64,000 nucleotides of DNA from Caballeronia hypogeia (GTDB lineage: Bacteria > Pseudomonadota > Gammaproteobacteria > Burkholderiales > Burkholderiaceae): positions 186,001 to 250,000 of the forward strand of contig NZ_FCOA02000004.1 of NCBI RefSeq assembly GCF_001544875.2, given 5' to 3'. The notes under the pieces are model-generated. The model was not told where the DNA came from and ran no database searches. It saw only the letters and a list, made by a program, of their open reading frames with translations. Below, one piece after another: positions 45,576 through 55,200 of the stretch. The position numbers were made by a program, and so were the translations under genes. Position 1 is the stretch's first letter; each line of letters starts with the position of its first letter.

Positions 45576-45899
45576 TATGTCTCCTGAGCTCTTTGAGAGC
45601 CATGTTTGTGTTGGGCGCTGCATGGCCTACACGATAGAGCGGAGCGAGGGCACAGGGCTAACATCGACCCGACATTGTTTGTCACAAAAGCGGCATGGCG
45701 TATGTGTGACGCCTTTTTTTGCTTTTGAATCAGCAGTCTATGAAAGTCGTTCGACTGTCTACGTTGGTCATCGTCATGCTGCGCTGCAATGTCGGCCATG
45801 CGCTCGTCCCGATGAAAAGAGGCGCGCTGCGCGCTTGTTCTTTTTGCGCCAACATAGTCGTTGAAGGCTATTTCCCTCACGAACACACGGAGAACCTCC
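45576..45899. promoter_or_regulatory. Intergenic region upstream of the betaine operon and the split SDR gene
   Basis: No gene is supported. The region is AT-richer and must hold the operon promoter on the minus strand. GTCACA (45681-45686) and TGTGAC (45705-45710) form an inverted repeat. A repeated ATGT pair on the minus strand is weak. The regulator encoded at the end of the operon probably binds here. Confidence 0.45.
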
Positions 45900-46257
45900 A
45901 TGCCCGCATCATCGAACGACACGCCTGTCTGGTTCATCACCGGCTGCTCGACCGGCTTCGGCCGCGAATTTGCGAGCGCGGTGATCGGTCGAGGCTGGTG
46001 CGCCGTCGAGGCACGCCGCGTTCGGTCATGTCGACGTGCTAGTGAATAACGCGGGTTTCGGTTATTTGTCCGCCGTGGAAGAGGGCGAGGACGACGAAGT
46101 GCGCGCGATGTTCGAAGCGAATTTCTTCGGCGCAGCCGCGATGATCCGCGCCGCGCTGCCGCGCATGCGCGAGCGCCGCTCGGGGCATGTGGTCAACATC
46201 ACGTCGATGGGCAGTCTGGTCGGCAACCCGGGGAGTGGCTATTACGCGGCGACCAAG
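45900..46257 (+). pseudogene. Short-chain dehydrogenase gene, 5' fragment (split by the T6SS island, also internally deleted)
   Basis: The frame starts at 45900 as MPASSNDTPVWFITGCSTGFGREFASAVIGRGW, a clear SDR nucleotide-binding start (TGxxxGxG). At about 46008 roughly 45 residues are missing and the frame shifts. It resumes as AAFGHVDVLVNNAGFGYLSA, then MFEANFFGAAAMIRAALPRM, and NITSMGSLVGNPGSGYYAATK. The fragment stops at the catalytic YxxxK motif, where the island begins; the missing end lies at 61657-62046. The copy is dead, both by the internal deletion and by the insertion. Confidence 0.9.
46249..46257 (+). repeat. Left 9-bp direct repeat of the island (GCGACCAAG)
   Basis: GCGACCAAG codes for Ala-Thr-Lys of the SDR catalytic motif and occurs again at 61657-61665 at the other end of the island. 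This is what a target duplication, or a short crossover site, would leave. Neighbouring bases differ on both sides, so the repeat is exactly 9 bp. Confidence 0.8.
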
Positions 46258-46281
46258 GTTGCAGGAGCTCGATAGATATTC

Positions 46282-46500
46282 GTGGTTGTACTACGCAACT
46301 TTGAGAAAAACCATGGATCGAGATCTCTGACGGCGATCGCGCCGCAGCATGACGGACGCGTCTGTTCCTACCTCCGCTTCAGTTCCGCGAAGCAGGCCGA
46401 TGGAGCAAGTGCCGAAGGTCAAATGGCCTACGCCGAAGAGTGGGCCGCGCAACACAATCTTCCACTCGACGATACGCATTTCGATGCGCGACGAGCATAA
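46282..46500 (+). pseudogene. Serine recombinase (resolvase) N-terminal remnant
   Basis: The frame includes RVCSYLRFSSAKQADGASAE followed by GQMAYAEEWAAQHNLPLDD. YLRFSSxKQ with the nucleophilic Ser, then a Gln/Arg-rich helix and an xWAxxHxLPLDD segment, is the start of the large or small serine recombinases (resolvase domain). The frame ends after about 47 such residues at a stop, with no catalytic C-terminal half; a downstream stretch (NAAFWQRLLDILDAIEGGN near 46600) might be its tail. It sits 25 bases inside the left island border, consistent with a lost mobility gene. Confidence 0.65.
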
Positions 46501-46799
46501 GGTCACGCGTCCAGTGCCGCTGTCTCGGCCGGATGGGCCGTGAAAGGAAGACCTCGATTTCATTCGAGCAAACAAGCGAGACCGTTTAATGCTGCGTTTT
46601 GGCAGCGATTGCTCGACATCCTAGATGCAATCGAAGGGGGAAATTTAAACAAAATAGTTCGGGATACGAAGTAAGGTGAAACGCAGATCAGATTCATCTG
46701 AAAATCGATTCGCCATCGGTAAAGATATTTGCTTCTATCGAAAAGTCTGACAACAATCGCGTACTGGTCCCAATTTCGACTTGGCTTGATTTATCGAGG
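46501..46799. other. Degenerate region between recombinase remnant and vgrG
   Basis: About 300 bases with no intact gene. A frame from about 46590 to 46672 reads FNAAFWQRLLDILDAIEGGN and ends in RDTK-stop; it may be the tail of the broken recombinase. The rest is AT-rich and probably holds the vgrG promoter. Confidence 0.4.
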
Positions 46800-48743
46800 A
46801 TGACATCGCGAGACATGGTTTCCCCTGATTTCCTGACGGCACTCAAAGATCCAAACGCATGGTTCTCCCAGCATCTATCCGTGACAGTGGCTGGGGTCAA
46901 GCCCGCTCTCAGCGTCCTCGAATACACGATCATCGAGGAGATGAACGAGACCTATTCGCTCGATATCCTGATCGCCTCGGAAGACCAGACTCTCGATGGC
47001 GCGGACTTTCTGGGCAAGAACGCGACCTTCATCGTTGAAGAGCGCGCCGCGCTGAAGTACACGGACACCGCATCACGCCACGCCCGCACGGTGCACGGCG
47101 TCGTTATGGAATGGGAGCACCGAAGTTCGAGCAAGGACGTCGCCCAGTTCTGGGTGCGAATCCAACCGCGCGTGGCACTCCTGGACTTGACCAAGTATTC
47201 CGATGTCTTCCTGAATAAGTCCTTGAAGGAGATTTTCTACGAGCTTCTGGTCGATCGAGAGCGCATCTGGCCGCACGATATCGAACTGAATTTCGAGGGG
47301 ATGGACCAGCGATACGAGCAGCTGCTGATGGTCGACGAGAGTGCACTCGCCTTCGTAAAACGGCAATGCTTGCGTCACGGCCTGTATTTCTACTTCAGGC
47401 AAGCGCAGGTCACGAGTAAAACCCATCGCGACACGTTGGTGATCGACAATCGCGCGAAGGGTTATATGCGATCGATCGATGTGCCGTACGTGTCGGCCAA
47501 CGGACTGGACGGTCAGTTTCACGAAGCGCTGCTGAGCATTACGCGCAAGCAGAAGCTGATGCCACAAAGCATCGAACTGCGGGATCACAACTATCGGACG
47601 CCCAACGCTCCGGTCACGGCCATCGCATATGTGGATCGGGGCGACAAGACGCTCTACGGCAGCATCGATCGAAGCAACGAGCACTTCCATACCAAGGATG
47701 AAGCGCAGGCACTGACGGCAGTGCGCGCGGAGGGCATCGCCTCCAGGCAGCTCGTTCACAGTGGAAGGACGAACATCATCGGCCTGTATCCGGGCTGGGT
47801 GCTCAACACCACGAATCGTAAGCTTCCGAAAGCGCCTTATGGTTTGGTCATCACCAAGGTGACGACAATCGGTTCGCGCACCAAGCCTGCCACGAACGAG
47901 TTCGAAGGCACGCCCGCCGAGAAGGTTTGGTGCCCCGAGTATGTTCCCGAGCGCGACTGGCGATGGATGCAGGGTTCGCTGGTTGCGACCATTGAGTCGA
48001 GTATCGAGGGCAGTCCCTATGCGGACCTCGATGACCGCGGTCGTTACCTTGTTCGGTTTCACTTTCATCGACGCGCGGGAAAAGTGGGCTCGAACAGTAT
48101 CCGCCTGCGGCTCATGGTGCCGTCCGCGTCGAAGGATGGCGGCTTTCATGCGCCGTTGCTGCCGGGCGTGGAAGTCAGAGTTTTCTTTACTAACGGCGAT
48201 ATTGACCGCGGATATATCGGCACGGCGGCCCATGACTATTCACACGCCAACCATGTCCACGGCCTTGAGGGCTGGAACTCGCGTGCGGTGTGGCGCGCGC
48301 CGCTGCTGAGCGGGAAAGTTCGCTTTGAGGAGTTCAAGGGCAAGGAAGGCGCGAAGTTCTCGACGATCTATCAGAGGTCGTCGGTGAGCATGGGCTATCT
48401 GGTGGACAACCAGAAGAAGCGTCGCGGGGAAGGCCTGGAAATTCACAGCGAGGGCCACGGTACGTTTCACGCTTCGAAAGGCATGTTTCTGTCGGCTGAT
48501 TCGTTGTCCAGCCCCAATGCGCCGCAGCTTGAGATGACAGCGGCGTTGGAATCGATGCGCTCGGCGTTGGCCGAATCGCAGGCACTGTTGCAAGCGGCAC
48601 AACGCGCCAACGCAGGCCTCGCGCAGGTGCGGGATCAGCAGGCACAACTCGAGAATGCGTTCAAGGACCTGCAGAAGCAGGTGATTTTGCTCTCCGCGCC
48701 AGATGGCATTGGTGCGGTGACGCCAAAGAGTAACCATGAGTGA
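46800..48743 (+). CDS. vgrG: T6SS spike protein VgrG (TssI), short C-terminus
   Basis: This 647-residue protein has the gp27/gp5-like VgrG body: HLSVTVAGVKPALSVLEYTI, VHGVVMEWEHRSSSKDVAQF, FLNKSLKEIFYELL, DESALAFVKRQCLRHGLYFY and SASKDGGFHAPLLPGVEVRVFF. Trp- and Gly-rich LEGWNSRAVWR follows. It ends in the DUF2345-like segment SAPDGIGAVTPKS rather than continuing as longer relatives do, so the tip is short. An in-frame ATG at 46815 is possible. Its stop overlaps the next gene by 8 bases, a usual spike-effector arrangement. Confidence 0.9.
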   Translation: MTSRDMVSPDFLTALKDPNAWFSQHLSVTVAGVKPALSVLEYTIIEEMNETYSLDILIASEDQTLDGADFLGKNATFIVEERAALKYTDTASRHARTVHGVVMEWEHRSSSKDVAQFWVRIQPRVALLDLTKYSDVFLNKSLKEIFYELLVDRERIWPHDIELNFEGMDQRYEQLLMVDESALAFVKRQCLRHGLYFYFRQAQVTSKTHRDTLVIDNRAKGYMRSIDVPYVSANGLDGQFHEALLSITRKQKLMPQSIELRDHNYRTPNAPVTAIAYVDRGDKTLYGSIDRSNEHFHTKDEAQALTAVRAEGIASRQLVHSGRTNIIGLYPGWVLNTTNRKLPKAPYGLVITKVTTIGSRTKPATNEFEGTPAEKVWCPEYVPERDWRWMQGSLVATIESSIEGSPYADLDDRGRYLVRFHFHRRAGKVGSNSIRLRLMVPSASKDGGFHAPLLPGVEVRVFFTNGDIDRGYIGTAAHDYSHANHVHGLEGWNSRAVWRAPLLSGKVRFEEFKGKEGAKFSTIYQRSSVSMGYLVDNQKKRRGEGLEIHSEGHGTFHASKGMFLSADSLSSPNAPQLEMTAALESMRSALAESQALLQAAQRANAGLAQVRDQQAQLENAFKDLQKQVILLSAPDGIGAVTPKSNHE

Positions 48744-50181
48744 CCCGCGTACGCTCGTAAAGAGCTATCAATACATCGATCTGCCGGGCGAGCCGCCTGA
48801 AGGCAAGCTCTGGCCGGGGGTGAACAACATCATCGTGCTGCGCAAGCATCGGGACGTGGTGTTCGATATCAAGCTCAAGGCGGGTGCGACCTATACGTTG
48901 AAGACGGACCAGCCGGAGTCGAAGTACGGGCGCTTCTACGATACGCGGCGTAAGCAGACGACCGCACGGACTACGTTTCAGGATGGCGAGCCGCTTCACA
49001 TTTGGGTGGGGCGGAGGTTTCAGGGCAACCTGATTCTGTCGAGCGAGGGCAAAGAAATCGGGCGCTATGCGATCAAGAAGATGGATTGCACAGGAACGTG
49101 TACGGACGATCCGAAAGATAAGCCTGCGCCGATGATTATTGCTATGGGCATTAATCAAGAGGCACAGCCGCCGGTAGCCAAGCAACCACTGGGTCCGGTA
49201 CGATCAGGAGCACCTGCGATCTGGCCGCTCAGTGCTGTTGACATGTCGATGATGCCCAAGTCCTTCTACTCGCTCGATCAGTTTTCGCAGCGAGATTTAT
49301 GGTCATGTCGACTCCCCGTGAAACTCGCGCCTGAAACGGAGATGGCGTCCACGCAGAGCGTGCACATATCGGAAGTTGACAAGAAATCGATTCCTCAAGA
49401 GCTTCTGGATGCTGTAGCCGCAGGCGGTGCAGATGAGACGGCCATCGATAGAAACAAGATCGCAACTCGGAACTGGCTTCTCGGACAACTCGCGGGGATG
49501 GGTGCTTTCTATTCAGATAACAAGGAGTGGATCAAGGAACTATGGTCCGAAAAATTCCGTTTGTCGAAGGTAGTCCACAAGAATGTGGGCGAACGTTGGT
49601 ACGTTGTATTTACTGGTAATCCTCGGTTGCGCAAATACGTTACGGCGGCCCGCTACGGCGTAAAGAACGCAAAGGTGTTAACGATGGCGGGTGGCGCTGG
49701 AAGCCTTGGATCGGGGCTCAACGCGGCGTGGGAAGGCTCCAAAGGTGCATTCAAGAAAGCTGGGTTGGTTGCATTGATCTTCACGGTAGCGATCGATACT
49801 GCAGAGTGGCTCCACGATTATCAGCAGGTTGACCCAGAAACCGGCAAACGCAAGAAGGATTTCGCTGACTTGCTGGGGAAGATCGGAATTGATTTGGCGA
49901 AAGCCGGACTTAGTGCCGCGATAGCTTCGGCCTTGGTTGGTACAGTTGTTGCCCTCATCGGGCTAACGTTGCCAGTATCGTGGATTGTGGTCGGAACGGT
50001 GATCGCCGCAATTGGAGTGGGCTATGTCCTAGATTTGATCGATAAAAAGACTGGCGCCGCCGATTCCGTCACGTCGTGGTTCCGATCCATTGGGGAGTCA
50101 CTAAAAGCCGTCGTGGAAGATCTGGGCAGGACAATGCCTAACGACTACGCGTCTTACCCCATGATTTTCACTCCCATCTAG
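48736..50181 (+). CDS. Candidate VgrG-linked T6SS effector, membrane-inserting type
   Basis: This 481-residue protein is not a recognised family. The N-terminal 120 residues (YIDLPGEPPEGKLWPGVNNI, KAGATYTLKTDQPESKYGRF) look like a beta-sandwich adaptor domain. After residue 300 come Gly-rich hydrophobic helices (TMAGGAGSLGSGLNAAWEG, KAGLVALIFTVAIDTAEWLH, SAAIASALVGTVVALIGLTL, WIVVGTVIAAIGVGYVLDLI) and a tail DKKTGAADSVTSWFRSIGE. This resembles pore-forming colicin-like toxins. It overlaps vgrG by 8 bases, and a polytopic membrane protein follows, as in effector-immunity pairs. GC content is lower than the genome. The toxic role is inference. Confidence 0.6.
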   Translation: MSDPRTLVKSYQYIDLPGEPPEGKLWPGVNNIIVLRKHRDVVFDIKLKAGATYTLKTDQPESKYGRFYDTRRKQTTARTTFQDGEPLHIWVGRRFQGNLILSSEGKEIGRYAIKKMDCTGTCTDDPKDKPAPMIIAMGINQEAQPPVAKQPLGPVRSGAPAIWPLSAVDMSMMPKSFYSLDQFSQRDLWSCRLPVKLAPETEMASTQSVHISEVDKKSIPQELLDAVAAGGADETAIDRNKIATRNWLLGQLAGMGAFYSDNKEWIKELWSEKFRLSKVVHKNVGERWYVVFTGNPRLRKYVTAARYGVKNAKVLTMAGGAGSLGSGLNAAWEGSKGAFKKAGLVALIFTVAIDTAEWLHDYQQVDPETGKRKKDFADLLGKIGIDLAKAGLSAAIASALVGTVVALIGLTLPVSWIVVGTVIAAIGVGYVLDLIDKKTGAADSVTSWFRSIGESLKAVVEDLGRTMPNDYASYPMIFTPI

Positions 50182-50201
50182 ATTTGAGTGGGTTGTCATC
50201 A

Positions 50202-50975
50202 GTGAGCCAAATCTCTAAGCCAGCGACCCGGCATTCCAAGGAAATATTGTCCAAGACGAAAATCGTCGTTCTTGGCTCGTTTATTCTTACAGTCGCGAGC
50301 GTCGACTTTTCTTATGCGGCGTATGCGGCAGATCTCGCTGTGTCGAATCTGCCATGGCAGATCAGTTTGATGCTGATGTTGGGATGCTGTGTTGGTTCGT
50401 CTGTTCTGTGTCTTTGCTTCGGACGAGGTGACCGGCTCGCCGTGTACGGGCTAATAGGCTCAGTCGGAATCTTTGCAACGTACCATTTGTTTGGAATTGT
50501 TCCGTATTTTTACTTTTTTATGTTTGCTGATATTCCTTCGGTGCTGAGATGGGCCGGGCTCGCATTAGGTACTGTACTCACCACGTTTTGGATCTGGCTT
50601 ATAGCTCGGAATGTTAGATACACGATAAATCACACGCGGTTCGTCGCGGCGGCATTCAAAGAACGTGGGGACGGCGTCATTCGCTACGAAGTGCAACGTG
50701 GCATGAGAATTTTCGAGAAGCATTATGTTGAACCTTCACCGCTTCCAAAGCCCTTAGCATACGTCGTGTTTGCGATTGCACCATTCTGTCTAGTTTTACC
50801 ACGTATTCTTACTTCTGCATTTGGCACGAATGGCGTCTTGCTCGTCCTCGCCGCTTTGGGGCTTCCAATGTCACTTTGGTTAATCGGGCTGCTCGTTCGA
50901 ATGTTTCTAGTCACCGTCGTTTTGCCATTGCGAATCGAACGCGAGAGGAAAATGCGCGTTATCGTCGATGCATAA
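50202..50975 (+). CDS. Polytopic membrane protein, putative immunity protein for the preceding effector
   Basis: This 257-residue protein starts at the GTG at 50202 (TTG at 50184 is an alternative) and has about six hydrophobic segments (TKIVVLGSFILTVASVDFSY, ISLMLMLGCCVGSSVLCLCF, AGLALGTVLTTFWIWLIARN, FAIAPFCLVLPRIL, LLVLAALGLPMSLWLIGLLV and one more). No family is recognised. Its codon use is poorer in GC than its neighbours, a common mark of effector-immunity cassettes. It directly follows a membrane-type effector candidate by 20 bases, so an inner-membrane immunity role is the best guess. Confidence 0.5.
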   Translation: MSQISKPATRHSKEILSKTKIVVLGSFILTVASVDFSYAAYAADLAVSNLPWQISLMLMLGCCVGSSVLCLCFGRGDRLAVYGLIGSVGIFATYHLFGIVPYFYFFMFADIPSVLRWAGLALGTVLTTFWIWLIARNVRYTINHTRFVAAAFKERGDGVIRYEVQRGMRIFEKHYVEPSPLPKPLAYVVFAIAPFCLVLPRILTSAFGTNGVLLVLAALGLPMSLWLIGLLVRMFLVTVVLPLRIERERKMRVIVDA

Positions 50976-51005
50976 GCGAACAATTTTGTCGAAGAAAGAA
51001 GCTTC

Positions 51006-52295
51006 ATGGCAGTTGATTTCTGTAGCCTGCCCGAGCAGATGACGGACGAGCCAAAGCCGCCCAGCCCGGTTGTCTGGGTGGTTCTATTTGTCGTCGCGAT
51101 AGCCATCGGCATTGGGCTGACGCTGACGCTGTGGCCCAAGGGCCGCTCGCCGCAGTGCTGGCAGTTCTACGCGTGGATGTTCGGCGTGCCTTCTGTCTGC
51201 TGGGCCGTTCTGCTGGCGGGACGAATCCACCTCTATGAGACGGCGCTTCTTCAAGTGCAGAGCCACAACACGGCGCGTGCAAGCACGGTCTACGACAACA
51301 CGGTTTATGCACGGCGCCCGCTGTTCCTACTCGCTCGCGCTTCGATCACGCCGATGCTGGACGGAGAGGACGCACCAGTGCAAGTCGCCGAGTCATTTGA
51401 ATCCGCAATACAACCGCTGGACAATAAGCCATTGAGCTTGTCCGCGCGCGTCGTCGCTGGCGAGAAGTCACTCGAATCGAAGCAGGTCCGCGAGACTCGC
51501 GAAGTGCGCCTCCATAGCGATCTTCCGCGCGATGGCAATTCGTCGACCGCCGAACTTCTGGAGATCGTCTTCACGCGATTGATCGATGAAATCCAGCCCG
51601 CAGTCGATCGGATTCCCCTTGGTGTTCCGCTGGAGATCTGGCTCGACGTGCAGGACGAAGTGGCTGTGGCTGAGACGCTTGATGTATGGCAAAGAGAGAG
51701 TTCGCGCTTGAACCGCTCGACTGATCATCCTTGCATTCTGAAGCCCGGCGAAAGCGTGATGGCGCTTGACGCCTGGCTCGACGACGACTCGCACACGCGC
51801 TTCAAATTTGTGCTGCTGATCTCGGCGCAGATTCGCGACGACGTGCCGGCCAATTCCGGCGAGGCTGCGGTGGCGATGCTATTCGGTTGGCCTGAACTCT
51901 CAGACAGCCTCAACTTCGAGCCGCTCGCCCACGTACATCGTCCCGTGATTCAATCTTCCGATCATGAACGCAGTGTGCTGGCCACCGCGCTCGACTGGGG
52001 CGCGGCGCGTCCCGAGCAAATCGATCGCGCCTGGGAAAGCGGCTTACCCGAGGTTCAGCACTTTCCGGTCTCGGATTCAACCGGCTTTGCTTCGGACATC
52101 GCAACCTCGAATCGCACGAGCATCGACGAAGCCCTCGGACACACGGGAGCAGCAAGCGGCTGGCTGGCGATTGCGATGGCCGCTGAACGCGCCGGCGAGA
52201 CCACTTGCGTCCAACTCATCTCCACGTCGGCGCAGCAGCAACCGTGCTGGCTCGTCGTGCGTCCCCATCAAGCTGTGACTCCTGTAAGCGAATGA
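51006..52295 (+). CDS. T6SS-linked hypothetical protein
   Basis: This 429-residue protein has two N-terminal membrane helices (VVWVVLFVVAIAIGIGLTLT and FYAWMFGVPSVCWAVLLAGR) and then a large soluble part with SAIQPLDNKPLSLSARVVAG, VPLEIWLDVQDEVAVAETLD and HTGAASGWLAIAMAAERAGE. I know no domain for it, but its position directly before tssM, with stop and start overlapping, is like that of accessory genes in some Burkholderia T6SS loci. Its role may be membrane-complex assembly. Confidence 0.6.
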   Translation: MAVDFCSLPEQMTDEPKPPSPVVWVVLFVVAIAIGIGLTLTLWPKGRSPQCWQFYAWMFGVPSVCWAVLLAGRIHLYETALLQVQSHNTARASTVYDNTVYARRPLFLLARASITPMLDGEDAPVQVAESFESAIQPLDNKPLSLSARVVAGEKSLESKQVRETREVRLHSDLPRDGNSSTAELLEIVFTRLIDEIQPAVDRIPLGVPLEIWLDVQDEVAVAETLDVWQRESSRLNRSTDHPCILKPGESVMALDAWLDDDSHTRFKFVLLISAQIRDDVPANSGEAAVAMLFGWPELSDSLNFEPLAHVHRPVIQSSDHERSVLATALDWGAARPEQIDRAWESGLPEVQHFPVSDSTGFASDIATSNRTSIDEALGHTGAASGWLAIAMAAERAGETTCVQLISTSAQQQPCWLVVRPHQAVTPVSE

Positions 52296-55200
52296 CGTCC
52301 ATTGAACCTGTAAGCCGGCCACGCGGTTATCTGCTGGGCGTGGCGGCGTTGTGCATTTTGTTGCTCTTGCTCGCGTTCCTGAACGACGAAAGTTGGGGGT
52401 TGACGCGCCGTGGCCTCGTGCCGTGGGTGGTTGCGGCGGTCGCCATGCTGGCTGCGTTCCTCTTCTTCATGTACAGCACGGTCTACGGCGTGTGGGTTCA
52501 GTTGACGCGCTGGAAATTCCAGCCATTCCGACGCAGCGAGGATGTGTCAGCCAAGAAGTTGCCCAAGCGCGATGACCGCTTGCAGAACCTATGCGACGAA
52601 TTGCGAACGTCGCTCGGCTGGCGCTGGCGTTACAAGTTGCGCTGGATCATGCCGTACGGCGATGACGCTCATGTCGAATGGGTCGCACCCGGCCTCAAAC
52701 AGGCGGGCGTGCTTCGAATTGGTGACAGCATTCTCGTTCACGCCGCGCCCGACAAGATCGACCCGCAAGTCTGGCGTGAGCAGCTTCGGCGGATGCGTCA
52801 AGCGCGTCCGGTCGACGTCGTGGTGGCGGTGATGCGCAGCAGCACCCACGTCGATCACGATGACGAGACTTTGCCACGCAAGCTCGCGAATCTGGCAAGT
52901 GATCTGCACTGGGCCGCCCCGGTTGTGTTCATGCACGCTGTCGTGGCAACCGGAGGTGTTCCCAAGCGATTTGAGGCTGTCGGCACCTTCATGGACGCGT
53001 CCCTTCGCGCGCACGCGCAGTCCTCCGCCGAAGCACTGACGCATCGGCTTGGCGAGCTTGAGCGTATCACGGCGGACGCGGGAACACTGATCTGCCACGA
53101 GCCGCTCTTCATCTCTTATCTCGCACAGGTGGCCGCCTACATGGGGCAGCAGCGCGAACGCATCGTCAAGACATGGCAGACGGCGTGCGCATCGAAGTGG
53201 CGGCGCGCTCCATTGGCGGGCGTGCTGTTCGCACCGACGTTCGAGGCGACCGGCGTATCCCTGCAGGTTCAAGGGACGGTCTCCGCATCGGGCGACTTCA
53301 TTCCGGCGATTCCGCAACAGCCCGCTGCATTGACGCCCCTATGGGACGAGATCGCAGCGCGCATCCAGCCACACAAGGGTAAGCGTACCGGCTTCCATTG
53401 GCCCAACGTGCTGCCCGCAGCTTTGATCACGGCAACAGCCCTGTGGTGCGTCGCAATGACCGTATCATTCATCGGCAATCAGGTGGTTCTGCATGATGCA
53501 CGACAAGCGGTGGACGCCGCCCTCGCCGCCAAGTCCGGCACTGCGTCCGCATTGCGCACCCAACTCGAACTCCAAAGGCAGATCGATACGCTCGAATACC
53601 GTCAGCAACATGGTGCGCCTTGGTATCTTCGCGCGGGCTTAAATCGAGACAAAGAATTGCTCGCGACGTTGTGGCAACCCTATGTCACCGTAGCGATGCG
53701 AAATATGCGCGATCCTATCGTGCAGCGGCTTGACACCTCGCTGACGCAGCTAGCACAGTCTCGCGCCGACGCGCTGCCGAGTGCCGATCAACAGAAGCGC
53801 GACTACGACACACTGAAGACGTATCTGATGCTCACGCAACCGGAGCATGCCGATGCCGCGTTCCTCGCCAAACATCTGCCCGAACAGTGGCCTGCCATCG
53901 CCGGCCTGCGCGCCGTTGAATGGCTCGATCTTTCCGAGCACCTCTGCGCTTTCTACGCCGCGCACCTACGTGCGCATCCTGAGTGGAAGATCAGCGCGTC
54001 GACCGATCTGCTCACGTCGGCCCGCAATCAACTCATCAACCAGATCGGCCTGCAGAACTCGGATGACACGCTTTACCAGAGCGTGATCGAACAGGCGAAG
54101 GGCAAATATGCGGACGTCGGCCTTGCGAGTCTGTTGAACGGCGCGGACGCCCGTGGACTTTTCTCAACGACGCAAACAGTCCCCGGCGTTTACACGCGCG
54201 CTGCGTGGGATGGCCTGATCGACGAGGCGATCAACAAGGCCGCCAAGGAAGGTCGCGTGAGTGCCGATTGGGTGCTGAACGACGAACGCGCGGCACGCGT
54301 GCCTGGCGCAGATCTCGAAGCCCATCAGGACATCGAGGCGGTCAAGGAACGCCTGCGCGCTCGGTACTTCGCCGAATACACCGCTGCATGGCAGGCAATG
54401 CTGAACAGCCTGCAATGGCAGAACGCGACCAACCTGAGCAGCGCGATCACGCAGCTTACGCGCCTCACTGATGCGCAGACCTCGCCCCTGATCGCGTTGA
54501 TGAAGGCTGTCCAATATCAGGCGCAGGCGGGCCGTCCGTCGCAGGCGCTGGCCGATACGCTTGTGCGCAAGGCTCAGGACCTCATTGGCAAGAAGACGGG
54601 TGTCTCGAACGAGCCGGTGGTCAATCCACTGGACAAGCCTTTCGGGCCGCTGCTGGCGCTCATGGGCGACGACGTCGTGACGGGTGCGACAGACGCAAAC
54701 GGCAAGAGCAACGGCAAACCTGCAAGGAACGCGTCGGATTTCAGCGGCGTGAGTCTCGCGCATTTTCTGACGGTCGCGACCACCATGCGCCTGAAGCTTC
54801 AACAAATCGCCACCAGCGCCGACGCGCAAGCGATGGCGCGACAGATGGCGCAAGCCGTCTTTCAGGGCAAACTTTCGGAACTCACGCAAGCACGCGACGA
54901 CGCGGCGCTCACCGCGGCAAGTCTGGGATCGCAGTGGGCGGGCTTGGGCGACGCGCTCTTCGCGCGTCCGCTCGATGTGGCGTGGCAGACCATCTTGCAA
55001 CCGGCGGCGGCGAGCGTGAACGACGTCTGGCGCGCAGCGGTGGCCGCCCCGTTCGCCAGTTCCTTTGACGGACATTATCCGTTCGCCGATACCAACGCCG
55101 ACGCCTCCTTTGTCGAGTTGGGCCGCTACATCAAGCCCGACACGGGTCTGATCTCGCGCTTCGTGACAACGCAGCTTGCCGGGATATTGCAGCAGCAGGG

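Noticed and set aside
45697..45713. Short hairpin GGCGT/ACGCC followed by seven Ts
   Set aside because: Only a 5-bp stem, and no plus-strand gene ends upstream; probably chance in an AT-rich promoter region.
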